A stretch of 64,000 nucleotides of DNA from B1SED10-75 sp964636865 (lineage in GTDB: Bacteria; Bacillota; Dethiobacteria; DTU022; PWGO01): assembly GCA_964636865.1 (NCBI GenBank), contig CAZWVJ010000004.1:1-64000 (forward strand), written 5' to 3'. Below, one piece after another: positions 36,169-44,287 of this stretch. The position numbers were made by a program, and so were the translations under genes. Positions within the stretch are counted from its first letter, which is position 1; each line of letters begins with the position of its first letter. The notes beneath the pieces were generated by a model, which did not search any database, was not told the DNA's origin, and saw only the letters and a program-made list of their open reading frames with translations.

Positions 36169-36360
36169 GTAACTATTCAGAGGTGACAGGCGGGAAAAAC
36201 GCCGCTGATGCGGGTGTGGCAGGTGAATTATCTCTAAAAGCTGAGGGACAGGGGGGACTGGTCCCCTGTCACATCGTTTACCTTTATAAACGGTTACCTG
36301 CTAAAAAACCTGGCGATGGGACAGGGGACCTGTCCCCCTGTCCCACCTCTGAATAGTTAC
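36169..36360. mobile_element. MITE copy A (192 bp, 17-bp terminal inverted repeats, 8-bp target duplication)
   Basis: Both ends are the exact inverted repeat GTAACTATTCAGAGGTG (36169-36185 and 36344-36360). The element is flanked by a perfect 8-bp direct repeat CCGTAATT (36161-36168 and 36361-36368). It holds no gene, but has two near-palindromic GGGACAGGGG...CCCCTGTCCC type segments. Its reverse complement is about 90% identical to the element at 43991-44185. Terminal GTAA with 8-bp duplications is the pattern of the IS66 family, so an IS66-like transposase elsewhere may move it. Confidence 0.88.
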
Positions 36361-36368
36361 CCGTAATT

Positions 36369-36648
36369 TTTCCTATCTAAAGCTAAAACTTAACGGGCTT
36401 TCTACGCCCGGCTGTAATACATAAATATTTTAGTTATTTTTAGAAGGAAATAATGTTTTGCTGGAGAATGTCTTTTTTACCAGAGTAAAGTCCGGGGATG
36501 GTATCTGCTTTTAGTAATTTGAAGCCGCTTAACCGTTGTTTTGAACCAAGTTTTTTGAAAATACAATTTTCTGGTGATTTCTAACTTAATGATAGCTTAA
36601 AAATGTATATAACATTAATTTGGAAAACCTAAAACTAAGGAGAAAACA
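36369..36648. other. Intergenic region upstream of the small hypothetical gene
   Basis: 280 bp without a convincing gene. A small hairpin (CGGGC/GCCCG near 36391-36407) and an 11-codon frame with AGAAGG upstream were seen, but neither is persuasive. The ribosome site AAGGAG for the gene at 36649 is present just before its ATG. Confidence 0.3.
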
Positions 36649-37008
36649 ATGCGGTTTTCACTTTTACTTTTTATACTCTACTTTCTATTGCGAAGAGCTG
36701 CCAAGAAAAATAAAGCTTTTCAGCGCTATATCGGCAACATCCACAATCTTCGTATTATGATTAAAACAGAAGACAGGAAGCGGGGCAGACTATACATTTT
36801 TGATGCCGGCACAGTTTTCTCGCGCCGGGGAACGGATCATGCTTACGATGCTGCTATCATATGGTCAGATGCAACTACAGGTTACAAAGTAATGATTTCT
36901 CAAAGCGACGAGGAGCAATTTAAAGCAGCAGCAGCCGGAAAGATGAAAATCGATGGGATGGCTTACTTTGCTCAATGGTTCAACGAAGCTGTAAAACTGG
37001 TTTTTTAA
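36649..37008 (+). CDS. Small hypothetical protein upstream of a ThDP enzyme
   Basis: 119 residues. A short hydrophobic N-terminus (about 3-14) is followed by a basic stretch (RRAAKKNK) and a domain of about 85 residues ending GKMKIDGMAYFAQWFNEAVKLVF. The ending loosely resembles SCP2-type sterol carrier domains, which is only a guess. It has a good AAGGAG site and lies 66 bp before the ThDP enzyme gene, so the two may be cotranscribed. Confidence 0.6.
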   Translation: MRFSLLLFILYFLLRRAAKKNKAFQRYIGNIHNLRIMIKTEDRKRGRLYIFDAGTVFSRRGTDHAYDAAIIWSDATTGYKVMISQSDEEQFKAAAAGKMKIDGMAYFAQWFNEAVKLVF

Positions 37009-37074
37009 GGCAAAGCAGTTGTTTAATAAAATATATGGCAATTTTCCTGATATAAAAGCACGGGGAGGAATATT

Positions 37075-38745
37075 ATGAAGACTATAAACGGAGGCCACTT
37101 AGCCGTAAAGTACTTAAAAGAAATAGAAACAGTTGATACTGTATTTGGCATATCCGGCGGACACATCGAGTCTCTTTTGGATGGTTTTACGGAATACAAA
37201 GTTCGCACTATAGATGTACGTCATGAACAGGCGGCAGTGATGGCGGCTCATGCCTGGACCGTATATACCGGCCAACCGGGAGTCTGCTTTTTAACCGCAG
37301 GACCGGGATTCACCAATGGACTAACGGGCATTGTGAATGCTCATTTGGAAAACGCCCCGCTGGTAGTGCTCTGTGGGCGGACCCCCCTGCGGGATGATCT
37401 TAAAGGGGCGCTACAGGAGATGAATCAAATGGATATGGTTAAGCCCATAACCAAATGGGCTGCCACCTGTTACGATGCTAAACGTATTCCTGAATATTTA
37501 TCCATAGCCTTCCGGCACGCCCGGGAAGGGCGTCCTGGACCTGTTTTTTTAGAACTGCCTCCGGATATCTTAAATGTCTCTGTTGATACAACTCAGGTAC
37601 CTATGCCGATTAACCTAGGTCATAGCCATGCCATCTGTTCTGCAGAAGAAAAGCTTAAAAAAGCAGCAGAAATAATCGACAATGCAAAACAGCCTCTCTT
37701 CCTGGGGGGCACCGGCCTTGGTTTAAGCAACTGTTCCGCTCCTCTGCAGGAATTTATTGAAAAAACAGGGCTTCCTTTCATGTTGATGAACTATGGAAGA
37801 GGAGCATTACCCGATAACCACCCTCTTTCTATCTGGGATTGCGGTAATATCGGTATGAATGCCACTCTCCAGCAAGCCGATGTAATTATAGCAGCCGGAC
37901 TGCGCTTCAATTGGCTTATGCAATCAGGTGAAATTATTCCTTCCACCGCAAAAGTAATTCGCATTGATATAGACCCCCACGAAATAGATCGAAACCGCCG
38001 GGCTGATGTAGGGTTAGTAGGTGATGCGGGAGCAGTATTTAAGAAACTTACTCCTTTGGTGAAGGAAAATAATCACCAGAATTGGTTACAAACACTAAAG
38101 GCGGCAAGCCGCTCTATGCTGGACTTTGAATTACGAATGAAAGAAAACGCGGAAGAGCCAATACATCCTATCCGTCTGGCAGCCCGCATCCAGGAATTTG
38201 GAGGGGAAGACGCTTTTTATATAGCTGAAGGCGGAGATACTGTTTATTTTGGACTTACCGGATTCAAATCGCACCACAAAGCCGGAGTTATTGGAACCTC
38301 TTCGGGCCTTTTTGGCTGCCTGGGAACCGGCATTCCATTTGCTATGGCTGCGAAACTGGCCCATCCCCACAAAAAAGTAATTCTATTGAATGGCGACGGT
38401 TCTTTCGGCTTTAACGGGATGGAGTTTGATACCATGATACGTCATAACCTTCCTGTTATTTGCGTAATCAATAACGACTGCGCTTGGGGAATGATCAAAC
38501 ACAGCCAAGAACTTTCTCTCGGCGCAGATCGTATTCAATGCGCAGAGTTGGGCACACGTCATTACGAAAAGATGGTTGAAGGGTTGGGCGGGTATGGTGA
38601 GTTTGTCACCCGAGACGAAAACATTATTCCGGCTCTGCAAAGAGCTTTTGATTCCGGAAAGCCGGCCTGCATCAACGTAATTACAGATCCAACAGCCACC
38701 AGCCCGGCAACCCCTCTCTTCTACCAATCGCTGAAGATGGAATAA
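37075..38745 (+). CDS. Thiamine-diphosphate-dependent enzyme (acetolactate synthase/2-hydroxyacyl lyase family)
   Basis: 556 residues with the three domains of the POX/ALS family. The catalytic Glu is E51 in DVRHEQAAVMA, followed by LTAGPGFTNGLTGIVNAH. The C-terminal ThDP/Mg motif is GDGSFGFNGMEFDTMIRHN with NND 20-odd residues on. The sequence resembles acetolactate synthase large subunits and benzaldehyde-lyase or oxalyl-CoA-decarboxylase type enzymes; no regulatory subunit (ilvN) and no branched-chain genes are near, so a true ALS role is doubtful. Strong GGGGAGG ribosome site. Confidence 0.85.
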   Translation: MKTINGGHLAVKYLKEIETVDTVFGISGGHIESLLDGFTEYKVRTIDVRHEQAAVMAAHAWTVYTGQPGVCFLTAGPGFTNGLTGIVNAHLENAPLVVLCGRTPLRDDLKGALQEMNQMDMVKPITKWAATCYDAKRIPEYLSIAFRHAREGRPGPVFLELPPDILNVSVDTTQVPMPINLGHSHAICSAEEKLKKAAEIIDNAKQPLFLGGTGLGLSNCSAPLQEFIEKTGLPFMLMNYGRGALPDNHPLSIWDCGNIGMNATLQQADVIIAAGLRFNWLMQSGEIIPSTAKVIRIDIDPHEIDRNRRADVGLVGDAGAVFKKLTPLVKENNHQNWLQTLKAASRSMLDFELRMKENAEEPIHPIRLAARIQEFGGEDAFYIAEGGDTVYFGLTGFKSHHKAGVIGTSSGLFGCLGTGIPFAMAAKLAHPHKKVILLNGDGSFGFNGMEFDTMIRHNLPVICVINNDCAWGMIKHSQELSLGADRIQCAELGTRHYEKMVEGLGGYGEFVTRDENIIPALQRAFDSGKPACINVITDPTATSPATPLFYQSLKME

Positions 38746-38928
38746 TTATAGAAAATAAATTATAGAACACTGTGTGTTAACTTGTTAACTTTTAATAATT
38801 TCGAAGCTTTAGTTGACCAGCATAAGCCTTAACTGGCTACATTACCTTTCTTATAGAGAGGAGGACTGGCGGATCCTCTTCCATTTATGCTATCACTAAA
38901 AAATGGGAGCATCCTCGCCTAAAACAAG

Positions 38929-39738
38929 ATGAACAGGAAAGAATGGTGGCAAAAACCTTACATATGGATTTTACTGGTAATAATAATGATAACGGCCACG
39001 CTGTTAATCACTGACTTCTTAAGGTGGCAAATGGTAAGAGGAATCTTTTGGCAACCTACCCTTATAGAAGAGGAAAAAGATACCGTAGTAATCATTGACC
39101 CTATGCATACCCCGCCCGAAGAAAACCTGATCATGAACCCAGCCTACTGCCTGGCTGATTACGTCCAACAACTGGCAGATGTTAATATAGATATCATACA
39201 CTACCCTGAAGCAAATAAAGAGAGAGTGAAAAAGCATGATCCGGTATGTGTGCTCATTTCCGGCCAAACCGCACCCTGGACAGATTACAGTAAAGATGTA
39301 TTGGAACCGGTGTTCGATTTTTTAAGAGAAACTACACTACCTGTACTGGGCATCTGCGGCGGACACCAGTTGATTGCCCAGGCATACAATGCTCCTGTAG
39401 CGCCCATGGGCTACCAGGAATTAGGTTATATACAGGTAGAATTATTACAGGATGATCCGCTTTTTGATGGATTGGAAAGTCCTATTTCAGTTTTTAGCTG
39501 GCATAGCGAAGAAATTAAAGAAGTTCCGGAAGAATTTATTAATCTTGGGTCTACAGATTTATGCGAAATCCAGATAATTCGTCACGAAGAAAAAAAGATA
39601 TATGGAGTTCAGTTTCATCCCGAATTAAGGGGAAGAAAGCCGGAAGGTGAAACTTTAATGTTAAACTTTTTTGAACTGGCCGATCTCTCCAGTGCCAATC
39701 TTGATAATGATAAGCCCTTAATAACTTATTACTTTTAA
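38929..39738 (+). CDS. Membrane-anchored class I glutamine amidotransferase-like protein
   Basis: 269 residues. One N-terminal transmembrane helix (about 10-29), then a class I amidotransferase domain from about 50. The nucleophile is Cys143 in LGICGGHQLIAQ and the His/Glu partners are H230 and E232 in VQFHPE. No synthase partner domain is fused or encoded next door, so the ammonia acceptor is unknown; it may also act as a peptidase of the GATase fold. No good ribosome site precedes the ATG, and the 183-bp gap upstream holds a weak GAGGA/TCCTC hairpin. Confidence 0.8.
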   Translation: MNRKEWWQKPYIWILLVIIMITATLLITDFLRWQMVRGIFWQPTLIEEEKDTVVIIDPMHTPPEENLIMNPAYCLADYVQQLADVNIDIIHYPEANKERVKKHDPVCVLISGQTAPWTDYSKDVLEPVFDFLRETTLPVLGICGGHQLIAQAYNAPVAPMGYQELGYIQVELLQDDPLFDGLESPISVFSWHSEEIKEVPEEFINLGSTDLCEIQIIRHEEKKIYGVQFHPELRGRKPEGETLMLNFFELADLSSANLDNDKPLITYYF

Positions 39739-39772
39739 AAAAAGAAAATTAAGTTTAATAGCTATAAAAAAA

Positions 39773-40510
39773 TCATGTAAGGGAATAGATAAGCTTACCT
39801 GCAACCGGAGGACCTGCAGCATATACTTCTTCTACTATCAATCCCTGTGGAGCCATAGTACCTTTAATTTGAAAGGACACAATTTCCGGGGTAATCACAC
39901 TGGCGGCATATTTCTTACCTGCAGGAAGCCTCACCGGTGAAAGCAAATAATCTCCGCTGACATTAAATGCAGGCAAAGGAAGAATCATCAAATTTCCTTC
40001 ATTGTCTTGAAAGGAAACAACTTTAATACTTTTAAGCCTGGAAAATTTTTCAGCCACACTCCGAGGAAAATGAGGTTCGCTGCTGCGAAATAAAACCCGA
40101 CTGGACAAGTGTTTTGAGAGCAACCAGGCAAAAGACATCTTTTTAACCGGGCTGATATTAATTATTTCTATCTTACCGGCACTTCTAATGCCGGTATAGG
40201 CATTATATCTGGTAAATTCGCTTCTATTAAGATAATCAACCAACTCTCCGGTCTCTTCAAAACCTCTAAATATCCCTTCTATATTAAAGTAATTCAAATT
40301 GGCATCAATAACAAGGATACTCACGTAAGGATCTGCCTGTAAATTATAAAATGTCTTCCACATAAATAAGTTGCTAAAAACAATCATTTCTTGATAATAA
40401 TCAATACTGCTAATCATAACCACATTCACATTTTGCTCCCGGTCACGGGTAGCCATAAATTTTGGTGTGAGACTGTACTGCAACATTTCAAATTGTTTTT
40501 TGTTAAGCAT
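39773..40510 (-). CDS. Pyridoxamine-5'-phosphate-oxidase-like FMN split-barrel protein
   Basis: 245 residues. The first 130 fit the putative FMN-binding split barrel: MLNKKQFEMLQYSLTPKFMAT, VNVVMISSIDYYQEMIVFSN, KTFYNLQADPYVSILVID. The remaining 110 residues (LPLPAFNVSGDYLLSPV) are not assigned. It begins three bases after the activase stop, with AAGGAGAGTAGGAG overlapping the end of that gene, so it is translated with the glycyl radical enzyme system. Role unknown. Confidence 0.7.
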   Translation of the reverse strand: MLNKKQFEMLQYSLTPKFMATRDREQNVNVVMISSIDYYQEMIVFSNLFMWKTFYNLQADPYVSILVIDANLNYFNIEGIFRGFEETGELVDYLNRSEFTRYNAYTGIRSAGKIEIINISPVKKMSFAWLLSKHLSSRVLFRSSEPHFPRSVAEKFSRLKSIKVVSFQDNEGNLMILPLPAFNVSGDYLLSPVRLPAGKKYAASVITPEIVSFQIKGTMAPQGLIVEEVYAAGPPVAGKLIYSLT

Positions 40511-40513
40511 CTC

Positions 40514-41437
40514 CTACTCTCCTTCCCGGTAGTTGGAAGCAGTTACATGATCCACTCCCGCAGATTTCATTAATTCAACAAGTTTCATCATTTCGGATTC
40601 TTTAACTCTCGGAGTCCCTTCCAATTTATATTCCATACGTATTCTCCGATAATCATTAAGACAAAGGTCATTATATCCCAATAAGTCGATCCGTTCCACT
40701 ACCGGTAGCATATTCTTCCGTATAAATTCAGCAATACTTTCAATATTAGCATAGTCATCAGTGTATCCGGGTATAATAGCTACTCTCACCCATACCGGTA
40801 ATTCTGAAGTTCCCAGCCATCTGGCATTTTCTAAAATGGGAGCATTAGAAACCCCTGTATAAAAGCTATGCCTTTCTTCATCAATAATTTTCAAGTCATA
40901 AAGCACTAAGGAAGCTTTTTTAACTACTCTCTGAAAAATTTCTTCTTTAACATAACCACTGGTATCTATACAGACGTGAATGCCTTCTTTGTTCATTTCA
41001 TCAGAGATAGCTGACACAAATTCGGGCTGCAGCAGGCTTTCTCCGCCGGTAAAAGTAACTCCGCCTCCGGAGTTTTCATAGAAGGGGCGATCCCGCAACA
41101 GCTTTGCCTTAAGATCTTCCAAAGTAATATCTTCACCGATAGCCCTGATTGCCGTAGAAGGACAGTTATTTACACACGTAAGACACTTTTGGCAAGCAGA
41201 AGTAAAAGTAAATCCTTGCGGTGAAATTTCAATAGCTTGCTGCGGACAGTTGTCTACACAATTACCACAGCCAATACACCTAATGGAGTCATGCACCAGA
41301 TGAATTTCCCGGGTTAATCCTTCAGGATTTTGGCACCACTCGCAAGCCAGAGGGCACCCTTTGAAAAAAACAGAAGTACGAATGCCGGGTCCATCTTCGG
41401 TAGACATGGTTTGAATATTAAAAATACGCGCTGTCAA
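40514..41437 (-). CDS. Glycyl radical enzyme activating protein (radical SAM)
   Basis: 307 residues. The N-terminal RIFNIQTMSTEDGPGIRTSVF and the radical SAM cluster Cys28, Cys32 and Cys35 (FKGCPLACEWC) match PFL-activase-like enzymes. Two ferredoxin-type clusters are inserted next (C54, C57, C60, C64 and C82, C85, C88, C92), as in activases of the dehydratase/lyase group. It would make the glycyl radical on the enzyme encoded 59 bp upstream. TTG start without a clear ribosome site, so the first residues are uncertain although family conservation requires a start near here. Confidence 0.93.
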   Translation of the reverse strand: MTARIFNIQTMSTEDGPGIRTSVFFKGCPLACEWCQNPEGLTREIHLVHDSIRCIGCGNCVDNCPQQAIEISPQGFTFTSACQKCLTCVNNCPSTAIRAIGEDITLEDLKAKLLRDRPFYENSGGGVTFTGGESLLQPEFVSAISDEMNKEGIHVCIDTSGYVKEEIFQRVVKKASLVLYDLKIIDEERHSFYTGVSNAPILENARWLGTSELPVWVRVAIIPGYTDDYANIESIAEFIRKNMLPVVERIDLLGYNDLCLNDYRRIRMEYKLEGTPRVKESEMMKLVELMKSAGVDHVTASNYREGE

Positions 41438-41496
41438 GTTATTTGAGTTAATTCAGGCCCACTCCTTAATAAAGATAATATCAAAGAACTGGCAGG

Positions 41497-43878
41497 TTAC
41501 ATGGCATGAGCTTCGCGCTGGATAATTTCTTCCTGGATTTCCGGGCCTAAATGAACAAAATAAGCATTATAGCCGGTTACCCGCACCAATAAATTGGTGT
41601 ACTCCTGCGGATTTTTCTGCGCCTCTATTAGGGTTTCAGGATCAACCATGTTAACCTGTAGTGCCGTTCCTCCAATATCATTATAAGTACGCAGGAAAGA
41701 AATAAACTTATCTGTATGTTCATCATCCCTTAATAACGAAGGGTTAAAACTCATAGTATGTGAAGCACCGTTAGGAGTTGTGAATAAATCTAAATTTCCC
41801 ACAGAAGCAACAGCAGCAGTAGGCCCTTCCTTATCCATGCCATTAACACAACAAACCCCGTTGGATAAAACATTACCCCGCTTTCGTCCGTCAGGGGTCG
41901 ATGCTGTTTTGGGAGCATAGGAAAGCCAATAATTCCAGGAAAGATAGCCACCACGATAACGTCTGCCTGTGGCCGGAGAAGTCATCTGCAAAACTTTATC
42001 CGTCCAATAACGGGAAATTTCACGGGCATTTTCATCGGCGAAACTTTGGTTATTACCATACTTGGGCGCATGATTGATCATGGTCTGACGTAAAACTTCA
42101 TTACCTTTAAAATCATTGCGGAGAGCCTCACACAATTCAGAGATGGAAACACTCTTTTCTTCATATACTAAAGATCTTACTGCGGTTACCGAATCTGCAG
42201 CGGTAGCAAGTCCCACACCTTCCACAGTAATAAAATTATACACCGCACCACATTGATTAACGTCCCGGGCTTTATCAATACATCCATCCACCAGTAGAGA
42301 TAAATAAGGAGTGGGATCATAAGTGCTGCGGATCCGATCTGCTTCACTGGCCAACTCCACTATTTTTTCTACTATAAAGTCAAGCTGGCGGTAAAAAGCC
42401 CGCAGAAAATCATCTTCACTACTAAAAGAAAGTGGATCTCCCGTACGAGGGCCAATCCTTTTGCCGGTTTGCATATCTTTACCATCATTCAAGGCCAGTT
42501 CCACGGCCTTGGCCAGGTTAAGGTTTACATCAACAGTACCGGAACGATCATTGCCCTGCATAGTATTTTCCAGGCACCCCACAGGAGCATAATCCCAAAC
42601 TTCTTCCGCAGGAATTCCTTCATATTCAAGCCCCTGCATGGAAAGACGATCAAAATTTAATAAAAATGGTGAACCCTGGCTTTTTTTAATCATTTCGGAT
42701 ACCCGGCGCATTAATTCCGAAGATGAATTTTCATGCAAGCGAACGTTGGGTTTCGGTTCAAGCAAATTCATCTCCTCGATTACTTCAAGCATGAGCATGG
42801 TTAAATCATTCGTAAGGTCTTCGCCTCTGGGCCCGCAGCCACCTAAAGTTATTAGTTGTCCAAAGCTGGAATTAATGCCCTGGTTCCGCAAAACCCTTCC
42901 TTGATAATCATAAGCATAATTATGCTTAATCCAAAAACATTGAAGAAGTTCTTTGGCAAAATCCCGATTAATCAATCCTTTTTCGATATCATGCCGGTAA
43001 AACGGATAGAGGTACTGGTCTATCCTTCCATATGAAAGCCCCGCTCCCGGGTAAGATTCAGCAGCCATAACCAGCATATGAGTAAACCAAAGCGACTGCA
43101 AGGCTTCCCAAAAACTACGGGGTTTTTCAAATGGGACACGGGATACATTTTCCAGCATAGTCTCTAATTCAAGTCGCCGAGATTCATCTTCCAAGCTTTT
43201 ATCCGCAAGAGCTTCAGATATTACTTGCTGATAACGGCGAGAAATATTGCGGGGAGCTTCCACAGAGATTTTCAAAGCATTAAGATAGGCTAAATTTTCC
43301 GGGTCATTTTCGTTAGCCATTCGTTCATCTATATCCGCCAATATACCTTTAAATCCTTTCTCAAGGACCTTGCGATAATTAGGAATAAGGTGCCCCGGCA
43401 CTGCGCCGGCATTCCCTATGCCCCATTCATGAATAGCAAGCAGCTTGTCCATAAAAGCATAGGTATCGCGCCTCCAGTTTTCCATATCTTTCTTATCCAG
43501 ATTTTTGGATAGAGCAGTGTTAAAATGAGAACCAACTATTAGTTCACCATCGAGAAGCAGAGTCGGCAAATGTTTTTCCAAAACTAAATTGAAAAAAGTA
43601 GCTCGGCGTTCGGCAATGGAAAGGTTATAAAAATTCTCCGGAATTTCTACTTTTTCCCCCATTGCTTTAAGTGTTTCCCTAAATATCTGGATCATGGGAA
43701 ACATCTCCGGCACAACACCCCAATTATAAGGAGTAAAAACTTCATCCCCTGCTTCCCCGGTAGTATAAGAATTTACTTCATTACGACAATAATCCCGCTG
43801 ATAAAATGACCAGTATTCATCACGCAATCTTTGCACCCGGGGGCTTAAATTGCTGGCATGCCAAAGTTTTACAGACAT
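41497..43878 (-). CDS. Glycyl radical enzyme of unknown substrate (dehydratase/lyase/decarboxylase type)
   Basis: 793 residues, the usual length. The radical site is Gly769 in VRVTGYNAYF near the C-terminus. The active site is C435 and E437 in APVGCLENTM; a Cys-x-Glu is the pattern of eliminating or decarboxylating enzymes (glycerol dehydratase, choline lyase, hydroxyproline dehydratase, hydroxyphenylacetate decarboxylase) and not of pyruvate formate-lyase, which has two Cys. No substrate-specific partner such as a microcompartment or reductase gene is near. It is followed by its activase and a split-barrel protein. Promoter and RBS (GGGGAGGAAGG) are good. Confidence 0.9.
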   Translation of the reverse strand: MSVKLWHASNLSPRVQRLRDEYWSFYQRDYCRNEVNSYTTGEAGDEVFTPYNWGVVPEMFPMIQIFRETLKAMGEKVEIPENFYNLSIAERRATFFNLVLEKHLPTLLLDGELIVGSHFNTALSKNLDKKDMENWRRDTYAFMDKLLAIHEWGIGNAGAVPGHLIPNYRKVLEKGFKGILADIDERMANENDPENLAYLNALKISVEAPRNISRRYQQVISEALADKSLEDESRRLELETMLENVSRVPFEKPRSFWEALQSLWFTHMLVMAAESYPGAGLSYGRIDQYLYPFYRHDIEKGLINRDFAKELLQCFWIKHNYAYDYQGRVLRNQGINSSFGQLITLGGCGPRGEDLTNDLTMLMLEVIEEMNLLEPKPNVRLHENSSSELMRRVSEMIKKSQGSPFLLNFDRLSMQGLEYEGIPAEEVWDYAPVGCLENTMQGNDRSGTVDVNLNLAKAVELALNDGKDMQTGKRIGPRTGDPLSFSSEDDFLRAFYRQLDFIVEKIVELASEADRIRSTYDPTPYLSLLVDGCIDKARDVNQCGAVYNFITVEGVGLATAADSVTAVRSLVYEEKSVSISELCEALRNDFKGNEVLRQTMINHAPKYGNNQSFADENAREISRYWTDKVLQMTSPATGRRYRGGYLSWNYWLSYAPKTASTPDGRKRGNVLSNGVCCVNGMDKEGPTAAVASVGNLDLFTTPNGASHTMSFNPSLLRDDEHTDKFISFLRTYNDIGGTALQVNMVDPETLIEAQKNPQEYTNLLVRVTGYNAYFVHLGPEIQEEIIQREAHAM

Positions 43879-43934
43879 AATATAACCTTCCTCCCCTTAA
43901 TGATGAGAAATCTTTCATAATTTTACTTATTTTT

Positions 43935-43943
43935 ATTATAACA
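43935..43943 (-). promoter_or_regulatory. Extended -10 promoter of the glycyl radical enzyme operon
   Basis: TGTTATAAT on the minus strand, about 60 bases upstream of the ATG. The -35 region is poor, which is tolerated with an extended -10. Confidence 0.5.
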
Positions 43944-43990
43944 TTAGCACAAAGAAATGAGAATATATCGGAGTTTGCCCACAATAATTT

Positions 43991-44185
43991 GTAACTATTC
44001 AGAGGTGTGGGACAGGGGGACAGGTCCCCTGTCCCATCGCCAGGTTTTTTTAGCAGGTAACCGTTCATAAAGGTAAGCGATGTGACACGGGACCAGTCCC
44101 CGCAGTCCCACAGCTTTTAGACACAATTCACCTGCCACACCCGCATGGGCGGTGCTTCTCCCTCCTGTCACCTCTGAATAGTTAC
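43991..44185. mobile_element. MITE copy B (195 bp, inverted relative to copy A)
   Basis: Exact 17-bp terminal repeats GTAACTATTCAGAGGTG at 43991-44007 and 44169-44185, flanked by a perfect 8-bp target duplication AATAATTT (43983-43990 and 44186-44193). Internal hairpins include a near-perfect GGGACAGGGG...CCCCTGTCCC stem near 44008-44034. It lies between the glycyl radical enzyme promoter and the carboxyltransferase stop, and the remaining 102 bp to 44287 show nothing further. See copy A for the family reasoning. Confidence 0.88.
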
Positions 44186-44287
44186 AATAATTTTACGTTT
44201 GGACAAATAAAAACTTTTTCATGCCATCGAATTACCTCATTATTTATAATAAATCATAGAAATGCCTGAATCTAATATAATAACTAC

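Noticed and set aside
36169..36360. MITE considered as a CRISPR repeat, integron attC site or arg operator
   Set aside because: Exact terminal inverted repeats with an 8-bp flanking duplication, and a second copy with a different duplication, identify a transposed element.
36391..36480. Possible riboswitch or leader peptide upstream of the small hypothetical gene
   Set aside because: Only one short hairpin and an 11-codon frame; no match to a known riboswitch consensus.
38746..38928. GTTAAC repeats and a GAGGA/TCCTC hairpin upstream of the amidotransferase gene
   Set aside because: Short and A/T-rich; no consistent operator or attenuator could be drawn.
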